A stretch of 37,984 nucleotides of DNA from Gammaproteobacteria bacterium (GTDB taxonomy: Bacteria > Pseudomonadota > Gammaproteobacteria > Pseudomonadales > Halieaceae), in the NCBI GenBank assembly GCA_030428835.1, contig JAUIEP010000030.1:1-37984 (forward strand). Reading direction: 5' to 3'. Each line of letters begins with the position of its first letter. The first letter of the stretch is position 1. Under the pieces are notes generated by a model, which ran no database searches, was not told where the DNA came from, and saw only the letters and a list, made by a program, of their open reading frames with translations. This document shows, piece after piece, positions 9,271 through 17,320 of the stretch. The translations under genes and the position numbers were made by a program.

Positions 9271-9813
9271 ATGCTCGCCGATATAGCAAAAGTAGTGTTA
9301 GCCGGAAGCGCATTATTGATCACGAGTTGTGCATCAAATACCGGCCCTATCCACGAAATGCAGATTGTTTCACCGACCGATAAAAAGATTGCGGGAAAAC
9401 ACGCCGCCTTTTTTGTACAGATTCCTGCTGATGGTAGATATGAAACCAAAGTCTATCCAGGGTCGGGTGAGAAAGTAGCATCTGTTATTGTTGAACAGAT
9501 TCAGCCGCATAGCAGGGCCGTGGACATGGAAGCATGTTCCCGGGAATCGTGCGCAAGCAGGGCACGCCTGGCAGGGTCAGATTATCTGGTTCTTACTGAA
9601 ATTATTAACTGGGAGGATCGCCAGACCACCTGGTCCGGACGGCGAGACAGAGTGACCCTGGATATTTCAGTGATTGACCTGGCTGAAAACCGTGTAGCAG
9701 CGTCGGCGCTTTTATCGGGACAAGGCACTCTCAATACACTGGGCGGAGAACGCGTCGAAGATGAACTTCCCGATACCATTCGCCCGTTCATCGAGCAATT
9801 GTTTGCGCCATAG
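9271..9813 (+). CDS. Small lipoprotein, DUF4823-like
   Basis: The ATG at 9271 is chosen over 9238 because it has GGAG 9 bases upstream and directly opens a lipoprotein signal (LLITSC, Cys20); the longer form would overlap the amidohydrolase remnant. 180 aa. The mature domain has ARLAGSDYLVLTEIINWEDR followed by TTWSGRRDRVTLDISVIDL and a closing helix (PDTIRPFIEQLFAP). The WEDR-x-x-x-WSG-x-x-DR pattern resembles the DUF4823 lipoproteins of Pseudomonas-like bacteria, as I recall that family. Function unknown. It lies between two other lipoprotein genes on the same strand and probably forms a unit with the one at 9897. Confidence 0.8.
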   Translation: MLADIAKVVLAGSALLITSCASNTGPIHEMQIVSPTDKKIAGKHAAFFVQIPADGRYETKVYPGSGEKVASVIVEQIQPHSRAVDMEACSRESCASRARLAGSDYLVLTEIINWEDRQTTWSGRRDRVTLDISVIDLAENRVAASALLSGQGTLNTLGGERVEDELPDTIRPFIEQLFAP

Positions 9814-9896
9814 GAGGCGGCAGATCTCACGAATATTGCCGCCATGTGCATGGCTCCATGCTCCGGTAACTTCTACTACACGCAGGGCACAAGACA

Positions 9897-10409
9897 ATGA
9901 AAATAATTTTCCGCTTAATGTTCCTAACGGTATTCGTTCATTTTTTAAGCGCCTGTTCAATCACAGCGGAAGTCGATGAGCTAATCCCACCAAGTCAAGA
10001 ACTCCTGCTGCAAAACAATTATCCGGGAAGCGTATCTGTCGCTGTCATCGGTGGTGACAAGCGCATCATACCGTCGGAGGTATTTGCAGAAGCCCTTGCA
10101 ACTACATTGAAGGAATCAGGACTTTTCTCAGACAGCACCGACGGGAATTTAGCAGATTACAGCTTGCGGGTGACAATTCTTAATGCAAACCAGTCATTTC
10201 TGGCATACACAGTCGAAACTAACAGCCAGTGGGTACTGACTGACGCGTCCGGCGACGTGCTGTGGCAGGAACGCGTCAGCGGCAGCGGCTCATCTGCCGC
10301 ATTCGCGGGCGTCACTCGGGTGAGGACCGCCAACGAACGGGCGGCCAAGGACTGCATCAAGAATGGCGTAGAAGCGCTGTCTCGTGCAGGGATTTTGGCC
10401 GCAGATTAG
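9897..10409 (+). CDS. Small hypothetical lipoprotein, 170 aa
   Basis: Lipoprotein signal with FLSAC (Cys20). The mature part reads as a compact alpha/beta domain: SVSVAVIGGDKRI, a helix SEVFAEALATTLKESGLF, strands ADYSLRVTILNA and YTVETNSQWVLTDASGDVLWQERV, and a final helix with AAKDCIKNGVEALSRAGIL. This layout is common among small outer-membrane lipoproteins of unknown role. No catalytic motif is seen. The ribosome site is weak. It follows the DUF4823-like gene by 83 bases on the same strand. The block is convergent with the amidohydrolase gene that ends at 10504. Confidence 0.8.
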   Translation: MKIIFRLMFLTVFVHFLSACSITAEVDELIPPSQELLLQNNYPGSVSVAVIGGDKRIIPSEVFAEALATTLKESGLFSDSTDGNLADYSLRVTILNANQSFLAYTVETNSQWVLTDASGDVLWQERVSGSGSSAAFAGVTRVRTANERAAKDCIKNGVEALSRAGILAAD

Positions 10410-10503
10410 GCTGGGAAGGGGCAGCTACCCCAACTGGCAAGTATATCTGCTGATGTAATGGCGCGGCTTTCTGTCAGTTAGTCGGGGCAAATTGCTCGGC
10501 GCT

Positions 10504-11733
10504 TCACTTCCCAATCATCCGCGCCCGCTGAAACGTAATACAGGTTGAATCCGCGGGAATATCCTCGATGGGCAACGGCACCTGCACATCAACAGGGCGA
10601 ATGTTCGCCTGCGCCGCCAGCGGCGCCAGGGCGTCGAGGTCAAAGTTGTACAGCTTGGCCGCGTTCTCGCCCAGCATCATGCGCACCTCCTTCTCCTCCA
10701 GCTCGGCGTAGGCGAAGCGCATGTTCTCGCGCGAGTACGGGTAGCAGCCCTCGTAGTGCGGGTAGTCGTTGCCCCACAGCACACGGTCCACACCCACCGT
10801 CTCGCGGCCGTTGACGTCTGCAATAGAGGGGAAGCTCGCGCCGTACCAGCAGTTGCGCTTGGCGTAGAAGCTGGGCGGCTCCTTGAGGGCCGGGTCCTGG
10901 GAGGTGTCGATCTCGCCGATGTAACCCGCGGCCCAGGCCATCCACATGGCGTCCATCTGGTTCATCAGCTTGGGTGCCCAGGCGCAGCCGGACTCGGTGA
11001 GGATGTATTTCAGTTTGGGGAAGCGCTCGAACACGCCGCCCATGATCAGGTGCGTGAACCCGCGCTGGATAAAAAAGGGCATTTCCATCGCCCACAACGC
11101 GTTGGCGCCCTGGCCGTCACTGTACGTCGGCGAACCCTGGCCCGAGTGCTGGTTCATCACGAGGTCATGATCCTGGATGGCGGCCCACAGGCGGTCGTAG
11201 TCGCGGTGGTTGAGCGGATTCAGGTGCGTTTCAGACGGTGACGGCAGCGGCAGCAGCACACCGCCGCGCAGGCCGTTGTTCGCGATCCACTCCACGTCCT
11301 CGATCGCGTCATCCACGTTGTTGAGGTGGATGAGGCCGATGCCGGCGCGCTGCGCGGGCGCCTCGGCACAGAACTCTGCCAGCCAGCGGTTGTGCGCGCG
11401 GCTGCCGGCGAGCTTGTGTTCGTACTCTTGCGGTGACGGCGGCGGCGACACGTGAAAGGCGGCGCCATAAAACGGCGGCACCGTGTTGGGAAAGATGACC
11501 TCCCCCACCACGCCGTCGCCCAGCAGGTCGGCCAGGCGCATCTCGGAGTTCCAGTTCTTCTCCTTCTTTTTCGTGACGTGTTTCTTCTTCGGCGTCTTGT
11601 ACGAGCCGCGCCAGGCGTCGAAGTCGTCGCGATATTTAGGGTCGAGGTACGCGCGGTAGTCCTGCACCGAGGCGCCCGCGTGGGCGTCGGCGGTGATCAC
11701 CGTGTAGGGCGTGTTACTGACCGGTGCGTTCAT
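10504..11733 (-). CDS. Amidohydrolase_2 family metal-dependent hydrolase
   Basis: 409 aa from the ATG at 11733, which overlaps the Rieske stop by one base (TGATG); upstream in-frame sequence belongs to the Rieske gene in another frame. Metal-site motifs in order: D16-A-H18 near the N-terminus (here DAHAG, where many members have D-x-H-x-H), a His in VMNQHSGQGS, LTESGCAWAP, and WGNDYPHYEG with the conserved Asp. A basic insert near residues 50-65 (KTPKKKHVTKKKEK) is unusual. Full family length. It is co-transcribed behind the Rieske oxygenase, which suggests it acts on a product of that ring hydroxylation. Decarboxylase or hydrolase chemistry cannot be told apart. Its last 15 codons have a diverged copy at 9207-9255. 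Confidence 0.92.
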   Translation of the reverse strand: MNAPVSNTPYTVITADAHAGASVQDYRAYLDPKYRDDFDAWRGSYKTPKKKHVTKKKEKNWNSEMRLADLLGDGVVGEVIFPNTVPPFYGAAFHVSPPPSPQEYEHKLAGSRAHNRWLAEFCAEAPAQRAGIGLIHLNNVDDAIEDVEWIANNGLRGGVLLPLPSPSETHLNPLNHRDYDRLWAAIQDHDLVMNQHSGQGSPTYSDGQGANALWAMEMPFFIQRGFTHLIMGGVFERFPKLKYILTESGCAWAPKLMNQMDAMWMAWAAGYIGEIDTSQDPALKEPPSFYAKRNCWYGASFPSIADVNGRETVGVDRVLWGNDYPHYEGCYPYSRENMRFAYAELEEKEVRMMLGENAAKLYNFDLDALAPLAAQANIRPVDVQVPLPIEDIPADSTCITFQRARMIGK

Positions 11734-12677
11734 CAGGCGGGCTCCGGGTAGAACTGCTTGTAGTACTTGCGAATGGAGTGAATGGGGCCGTCGCCGTCGC
11801 ACAGCACCGGGTTCTCGTGGAACTTCTTGTGTTCCCAGATCGGTGCGTCCTGCGAGTGCTGGCGTATGACCTCGTTGATGAAGGCCTCGCCGATACCGCG
11901 CGTGGCCTCCTCGCTGCCCTCGAACAGCTTGAAGCAGAAGCGGATGACGGACTCGTGCCGCTCCTCATCGATGGGCGTGCCGGTGATGATCATCAGCGTC
12001 TCGCCGATGCCCTCGAAGCGCGTGACACCGAAGCTGCCGCCGTGGGTCTCGATGTTCACGCTGCCCTTCAACTCGCCATCCGGCGTGGTGAAGGTGAGGC
12101 CCTGGTAGGCGCGCATGATGTGCTCGTCGAAGGTGAAGGTCTTGTCCGGGATATCCGGCGTGCCGTGCACGAACTTGAAATGCGGCGAGTCCACCACGTT
12201 CTCCGCCATCTCCTGGGGGTGCGAGCGCACCACGGCGGTGTGGTAGATCGGCTCCAGCCAGCCCTCGGTGGCCCAGTCCTCGACCTCGGGCAGGTCCCAC
12301 TTGGGTTCGACGCCGTGCGGGTGGTGCCACATGAAGATGATGCCGTTGCGCTCGATGGTCGGGTAGGACTTGAGTTGCGCCTTCGCGGGGATGCGCTTGG
12401 CGTAGGGGATGTCCACGCACTGGCCCGTGCTGTCGAAGGACCAGTGGTGAAACGGGCAGCGGATGTTGCCGCCCTCGATCGTGCCGCCGTAGCCGAGGTG
12501 CGCGCCCAGGTGCGGGCAGTAGGGGTCGGTCACGCAGGCCTCGCCCTCCTCCGTGCGGTACAGCAGGAAGTCCTCGCCCAGGTAATGCACCGTCCTGATC
12601 TCGCCCGCTTCCAGGTCCTTCGACTCGGACACCCTGAACCACCCGAAGGGCATGGGAAGAGGGATACGCTCGCTCAT
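11733..12677 (-). CDS. Rieske non-heme iron oxygenase, KshA-like
   Basis: 314 aa from the ATG at 12677, preceded by AGGAC; the longer frame upstream is Arg-rich and unlikely. The Rieske [2Fe-2S] site is complete: C54-x-H56 and C74-x2-H77 with 17 residues between. The mononuclear iron motif is D163-x2-H166-x4-H171 (DSPHFKFVH). The length, layout and the HF-x-x-x-H form are those of the KshA group (3-ketosteroid 9-alpha-hydroxylase) and related Rieske monooxygenases, which need a separate reductase not present here. It heads a two-gene unit with the amidohydrolase and is divergent from the four-domain fusion gene. Steroid as substrate is an inference supported by the thiolase/DUF35, P450 and SCP2 domain nearby. 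Confidence 0.92.
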   Translation of the reverse strand: MSERIPLPMPFGWFRVSESKDLEAGEIRTVHYLGEDFLLYRTEEGEACVTDPYCPHLGAHLGYGGTIEGGNIRCPFHHWSFDSTGQCVDIPYAKRIPAKAQLKSYPTIERNGIIFMWHHPHGVEPKWDLPEVEDWATEGWLEPIYHTAVVRSHPQEMAENVVDSPHFKFVHGTPDIPDKTFTFDEHIMRAYQGLTFTTPDGELKGSVNIETHGGSFGVTRFEGIGETLMIITGTPIDEERHESVIRFCFKLFEGSEEATRGIGEAFINEVIRQHSQDAPIWEHKKFHENPVLCDGDGPIHSIRKYYKQFYPEPA

Positions 12678-12899
12678 GTGTTGTCCTCGTGTTCTATTGT
12701 TACGTCGCTTGATACGACGCTTGTTACGACCAGGCCACCGGGGCGGGAACTGCGCGGCCGGCGGCACGAACGGCGCCGGATTGACGTGCGACTAGTATAC
12801 TCAGTCACCTTAGCTCCGTCATCTTTATAAGACACCTGTCTGGTGATAACATAATGCCCATCATCCCCCCGGCAAATACATATAATTCAAAGGCTTAGC
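12678..12899. promoter_or_regulatory. Divergent promoter region with a short palindrome
   Basis: These 222 bases separate the Rieske unit (minus) from the fusion gene (plus). A palindrome AGACA-CC-TGTCT lies at 12830-12841, of the size and form bound by TetR-type repressors. TTGACG (12781) and TATACT (12796) are visible but only 9 bases apart, so they are not a sigma-70 pair. The fusion start at 12900 has no strong ribosome site. A shared operator for both units is a guess. Confidence 0.3.
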
Positions 12900-15800
12900 A
12901 TGAACAAACCCTGGTTGATGGGCATTGACCTCGGGGGCGGCGGCGCCCGCTGCGTCCTCGTGCACGCGGGCACCGGCCAGCAGTTCAGCGCCGCGAGCGC
13001 CTGGCAGTTCCGGCCGGCGCCGGGCACCTTCGGCACCGGATTCGATATCGATCTCGTTGCCACCTGGGAGGCGGTCGGCACGGCCTGCCGCGCGGCGCTG
13101 GCAAGCGGCGGCATCGGTGGCGGCGACGTCGCCGCGGTGGCGGTGGCAGCCATGCGCTACACCAACGTGATCGTCGACCAGCAGGGCCACGCGCTGCTGG
13201 CCGTACCCAACCGCGACGCGCGCGCGGCGGGCGAAGGTTTTGAAGTAGCGGAGAAGTGGGGCGAGCAACTCCTGCAACAAAGCGGTACCTGGCCATTGCC
13301 CATGCACCTCGCGCCGCGATTGCTGAACCTGCGCAACAGCCAGGGAGGCACACTGGAAAACGTGGCCACGGCCTATGGCCTGAGCGAGTGGCTGAACGAG
13401 CGCCTGTGCGGCGCGCGGGCGATCGACCCGAGCCAGGCGAGTGCGAGCGGGCTCTACGCCATCGCGGGGGATGACTGGTGCCGGGAGGTGATCGACGGCC
13501 TCGGCCTGCCACGCGACATCTTCCCGGAGGTGGTTGCCGCGGGCACCGCGCTCGGCGAGTTGAGCGCAGCAGCCGCCGAACACATCGGCGTCGCGGCGGG
13601 CGCCACCGTGGCGCTGGGCGGCGCGGACACGCAGGCCGCCTTGTTGGGTGCGGGCGTGATCGAGGCCGGTGCGACCGGCGTGGTCGCCGGCACCACCGCG
13701 CCGGTGCAGCGCGTGCTGGACAGCGCCCGGGTGGACGCGAGCGGCGCACTGGTGGCTTCACACCACATCGTGCCCGGCCGCTGGGTACTGGAAGGTCACT
13801 GCGGCGCGATGGGCGACTCCATCAGCACCATCGCGCGGCTGCTGTTCCCCGGTCACGCACAGGCGGAGTTGCGCCTGCTGGCAGAAGCGGCGCAGTCGGA
13901 AGTTGGCGCCGCGGGCATGTTGTCCACACTCGGCGCCGAGGTGATGAACATGCGCGCGCCCAACATGCCCGTGGGCCAGTTCAGCCTCAGCCACATGACC
14001 CTGGCGGAAGACGCCGCACCGGGCCGGCACATGGCACGGGCGCTGCTGGAAGGCTGCGCCTGTGCCGTTCGCGCCAACCTGGAGAAGCTGGACGAACAGG
14101 TTGCCGATGGCGCCGTGAGCCTGTGCGGCGGCCTGTCGCGCAGCGACGTGTTCGGGCAGATCTTGACGGATGTGCTGGGCACGGACGTGGCGGTACCGGC
14201 CCACTACAACACCACGGGACTCGGCGCGGCGATCTGCGCGGGTGTGGCGGCGGGTCACTTCGCCGACTTCAGAGCGGCCCGCGACGCCGTGGTGACTTTG
14301 CGCACCATCCTCACTCCCAACGCCGACAGCGCTGCGGAGCACGGCGTTCTCTACGCCACGTGGCAGCGCTATCGCGAGGCCGGTGCGGCCAGCACCAACC
14401 CGGTGGCGGTGGACCACGTGTTGCCGCGCGTGCTGAAAGAGCCGCAGGAATCGGGGCCGGTTTCCAACGCGGCCGACCTCGCCGCACTCGTGTCGGCGGC
14501 CTTCGACGCGGACTCCCTCGCCCGCCTGCGCAACCACATGGACGTGGAGTACAAGAGTTTCCGCGAGGTGCACCGCCTGCTCACCGGGCCGGACCTCGTG
14601 AAAGCGCTGAACGGCAAGCAAGTGTTCGTGACCGAGGTGGACATCGTGGACGCCGACGCGCTGGCGCAACTGCCCGACCTGCGGGTGGTCGCCGCCTGCC
14701 GCGGCGACGCCGTGAACGTGGACGTGGACGCCTGCACCGCCTTCGGCATTCCCGTGCTGTTCGCCCCGGGTCGCAACGCGGTGGCGGTGGCCGACCTGAC
14801 GGTGGCGTTCATCCTTGCGCTGGCGCGCAAGTTGCCCGCGGCCATCGACTTCCTCGGGCAGGACGACGTGACCGCCGGCAACATGGGCAAGATGGGCCAG
14901 GCCTTTAACCAGCTGCAGGGCCGCGAGCTGTGGCGCAAGACCATCGGCCTCGTGGGCCTGGGCGCCGTGGGCCGCGCGGTCGCGGCGCGCCTCGGCGGTT
15001 TCGACGCCGAGATACTGGTCGCCGATCCCTTCGTCACGCCCGAACAGGCGGCGCTTGCCGGCTGCCGCCTGGTGGATCTCGACACCCTGCTCGCCCGGAG
15101 CGACTTCGTGAGCCTGCACGCGGCGGTAACGCCCGAGACCACCGGCATGATCGGCGCCGCCGAGTTCGCGAAGATGAAGGAAGGCGCCTTCTTCATCAAC
15201 ACGGCCCGCGCCGCCCTCATCGAGGAACAGGCGCTGGTGGACGCGCTGGAGCGCGGCCACCTCGGCGGCGCGGCGCTCGACACCTTCGCGGTGGAACCCC
15301 CGGGCTTCGACCACCCGCTGGTGCAGAACCCGAACGTGATCTCCACCCCCCACTCCGCCGGCAACACGGTCGAGGTGGCGAACCACCAGGGCCAGGCCGT
15401 GACCGCCGCGCTCGAGGAACTGCTGGCGGGCGGCAGGCCCCGCGCCGTGCTGAACCCCGAAGCACTGGAGAATTTTAGCTGGACGGCGCCGCGGCGCGAG
15501 CCGAGCGCGGAAGAACTGGAGGCACTGAAGAACACGTCCGGTCCCGCCGTGACCGACCTGCAGCGCGACGCGAAGGCGGCCGAGAGGAAAAAGGCGGAAG
15601 CCGCACCGGCGGAAATCGCGGCGCCACAGGAACTCGTGGACAACATGCGCGCCATTTTAAAATCGTTCTGCGAACGCATGGCGAGCGATGCCGACCTGGC
15701 GACATTCAGCGCCGACAAGGACGTCACCCTGCACTTCACCGTGCACGATCTCGGCATCGAGTTCTACATCAGCCTGCGCGACGGCAAACTCGTCGCGGAC

Positions 15801-16709
15801 CTCGGCGCGCCCGCGCAACAGGCCGAGGTGCAACTGCAGATGCGCGGCGAGATCGTGGACGGCATGTTCACCGGCAGCATCGACACCATGGAGTGCGCCA
15901 TGAACGGCGAGATCGCCTTCATGGGCGACGCCGGCAAGGCCATGACGCTGCAGCAGATGAGCGCAGACATGGAACGGCTATATAAAGAAGCAAGAGCGGC
16001 CTGCGGCGACCCCGGCGACCTCGCCTCCGTCCCGCGCCCAGGCAGCGCGGCGGCGGCGCCGAAGGACGTGGCGCCGGGCGACATCCGCGAGGACCTCGTG
16101 GCGATCATGCAGGAACTGTACGAGTCCCAGGTCATCACCGCCACCGGCGGCAACATCAGCGTGCGCATCCCCAACACTGAGGACGAGGTGTGGATCACCC
16201 CCAGCCGCCTGTTCAAGGGCGACCTCAGCCCCGAGGTGATGGTGCGCATCAACCTCAAGGGCGACAGCCTGGACACCGGCGCAAGGCCCCCCTCCAGCGA
16301 GTGGGCCATGCACACGCGCATACTGGAGGTGAAGCCGGAGGCCAGGGCCGTGATCCACGCCCACGCCCCCAACGCCACCATCCTGGCCAACGCGGGCCTG
16401 CCCTTCCTGCCCATCTCCACCGAGGCGGCCTTCTTCGGCAACATCCCGAGAATCCCCTTCACCATGCCCGGCACCGGCGAACTCGCCCAGGCGGTGGGCG
16501 AGGCCATGGAAGACGAATGGGCGGCGCTGATGATCAACCACGGCATCATCGTGGCGGGCAGGACCCTGCGCCGCGCGGCGGACATGGTGGAGATCATCGA
16601 ACGCACGGCGGAAGTCATCCTGGGCTGCTACGCTGTAGGCAAGGAGCCGCCCGTGTTGCCGGAGAAGGACGCGAAATACTTCCGGAAGCTGGGCGATATT
16701 GTGGCGTAG
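12900..16709 (+). CDS. Four-domain fusion: LsrK-like FGGY kinase, D-2-hydroxyacid dehydrogenase, SCP2, class II aldolase
   Basis: 1269 aa in one uninterrupted frame. Residues 1-505: FGGY carbohydrate kinase with G-I-D10-L-G-G at the phosphate loop, PNRDARAA, catalytic Asp in GGAD243, and GGLSRSDVFGQILTDVLG; the spacing and segments such as DWxxxxLxG-xxAxDPS look like autoinducer-2 kinase LsrK. Residues about 535-860: D-2-hydroxyacid dehydrogenase with GLGAVG (686-691) and the catalytic set R770, E799, H818. Residues about 905-1025: SCP2 sterol-carrier-like domain (VQLQMRGEIVDGMFTG, MNGEIAFMGD). Residues about 1058-1265: class II aldolase/adducin with TGGNIS, E1134, H1153-A-H1155 and H1214 (NHG). 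All key residues are retained, so each part could be active. An Ala/Lys-rich linker (about 880-905) joins the second and third parts. Likely processes a phosphorylated small polyol or sugar acid, perhaps as a channel; the substrate is unknown. Confidence 0.9.
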   Translation: MNKPWLMGIDLGGGGARCVLVHAGTGQQFSAASAWQFRPAPGTFGTGFDIDLVATWEAVGTACRAALASGGIGGGDVAAVAVAAMRYTNVIVDQQGHALLAVPNRDARAAGEGFEVAEKWGEQLLQQSGTWPLPMHLAPRLLNLRNSQGGTLENVATAYGLSEWLNERLCGARAIDPSQASASGLYAIAGDDWCREVIDGLGLPRDIFPEVVAAGTALGELSAAAAEHIGVAAGATVALGGADTQAALLGAGVIEAGATGVVAGTTAPVQRVLDSARVDASGALVASHHIVPGRWVLEGHCGAMGDSISTIARLLFPGHAQAELRLLAEAAQSEVGAAGMLSTLGAEVMNMRAPNMPVGQFSLSHMTLAEDAAPGRHMARALLEGCACAVRANLEKLDEQVADGAVSLCGGLSRSDVFGQILTDVLGTDVAVPAHYNTTGLGAAICAGVAAGHFADFRAARDAVVTLRTILTPNADSAAEHGVLYATWQRYREAGAASTNPVAVDHVLPRVLKEPQESGPVSNAADLAALVSAAFDADSLARLRNHMDVEYKSFREVHRLLTGPDLVKALNGKQVFVTEVDIVDADALAQLPDLRVVAACRGDAVNVDVDACTAFGIPVLFAPGRNAVAVADLTVAFILALARKLPAAIDFLGQDDVTAGNMGKMGQAFNQLQGRELWRKTIGLVGLGAVGRAVAARLGGFDAEILVADPFVTPEQAALAGCRLVDLDTLLARSDFVSLHAAVTPETTGMIGAAEFAKMKEGAFFINTARAALIEEQALVDALERGHLGGAALDTFAVEPPGFDHPLVQNPNVISTPHSAGNTVEVANHQGQAVTAALEELLAGGRPRAVLNPEALENFSWTAPRREPSAEELEALKNTSGPAVTDLQRDAKAAERKKAEAAPAEIAAPQELVDNMRAILKSFCERMASDADLATFSADKDVTLHFTVHDLGIEFYISLRDGKLVADLGAPAQQAEVQLQMRGEIVDGMFTGSIDTMECAMNGEIAFMGDAGKAMTLQQMSADMERLYKEARAACGDPGDLASVPRPGSAAAAPKDVAPGDIREDLVAIMQELYESQVITATGGNISVRIPNTEDEVWITPSRLFKGDLSPEVMVRINLKGDSLDTGARPPSSEWAMHTRILEVKPEARAVIHAHAPNATILANAGLPFLPISTEAAFFGNIPRIPFTMPGTGELAQAVGEAMEDEWAALMINHGIIVAGRTLRRAADMVEIIERTAEVILGCYAVGKEPPVLPEKDAKYFRKLGDIVA

Positions 16710-16775
16710 GGGCTCGATTCTCGCAGTTCGGTGGCGAGTGACCGGCAGCCGGGGTGCAGTCATGAAGGATTGGCG

Positions 16776-17240
16776 ATGAGCGTACAACGGCTATCCCACA
16801 TCGGCATCTGCGTGTCGGACCTGGAGCGCTCGGTGCGCTTTTACCGCGATGTGCTGGAGTTCTCGGAGCGCTCGCGCTTCAACATCAAGAACGAGGAGTC
16901 GGCGCGCCTGACGGACATCCCCGGCGGTAGCATAGAAACCGTCTACCTCGAGCGCGGCGACACCCGCCTGGAACTCCTGTACTACCCCGAAGCCGGGCAC
17001 GTAACAGGCGAGACCCCGCGCCCCATGAACCAGCTCGGTCTGACGCACCTGTCGCTAAGAGTGCAGGACATTGATGACGTAATTGCAAAGATTGAGGCCG
17101 CAGGCGGCAGCAGCATGGAACACACCCGCATCGACAACAAACAATGGGGCTCGAAGGCAATATTCGTAACAGATCCGGACGGCCTGAGAATAGAACTGAT
17201 CGACAGCCCGGGAGACCCCAACCGCTTGCCCGGAGACTAA
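16776..17240 (+). CDS. VOC (glyoxalase/dioxygenase superfamily) protein
   Basis: 154 aa; the ATG at 16776 is preceded by AAGGA and is preferred over an in-frame start at 16731 that would add a non-conserved stretch. Two beta-alpha-beta-beta-beta modules are clear: SHIGICVSDLERSVRFYRDV and LTHLSLRVQDIDDVIAKIEAAG. Probable metal ligands are H8, H91 and E140 (RIELID), with ETVYLERGDTRLELLYY in between. The single-chain length of about 150 aa fits lactoylglutathione lyase, methylmalonyl-CoA epimerase-like and related enzymes; which one cannot be told. It lies 66 bases behind the fusion gene and ahead of the CoA ligase, so it is probably in the same transcription unit. Confidence 0.88.
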   Translation: MSVQRLSHIGICVSDLERSVRFYRDVLEFSERSRFNIKNEESARLTDIPGGSIETVYLERGDTRLELLYYPEAGHVTGETPRPMNQLGLTHLSLRVQDIDDVIAKIEAAGGSSMEHTRIDNKQWGSKAIFVTDPDGLRIELIDSPGDPNRLPGD

Positions 17241-17246
17241 CAGCCC

Positions 17247-17300
17247 CGTCGCCCCCGCGAAAGCGGCGGTCCGGCGTCGCGGGACCCAGTGACTTTGTGC
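17247..17300. repeat. Degenerate copy of a dispersed hairpin repeat (family B)
   Basis: The gap between the VOC and ligase genes reads GTCGCCCCCGCGAAAGCGG, then GGGACCCAGTGACTTTG after a 14-base insertion. This matches, in the opposite direction, the cleaner copy at 31044-31085. Such repeats are common between genes in high-GC proteobacteria. Confidence 0.6.
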
Positions 17301-17320
17301 ACAAGAGCAGACGTCAAAAA

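Noticed and set aside
12781-12801. TTGACG and TATACT as a sigma-70 promoter
   Set aside because: They are only 9 bases apart, far below the usual 16-18.
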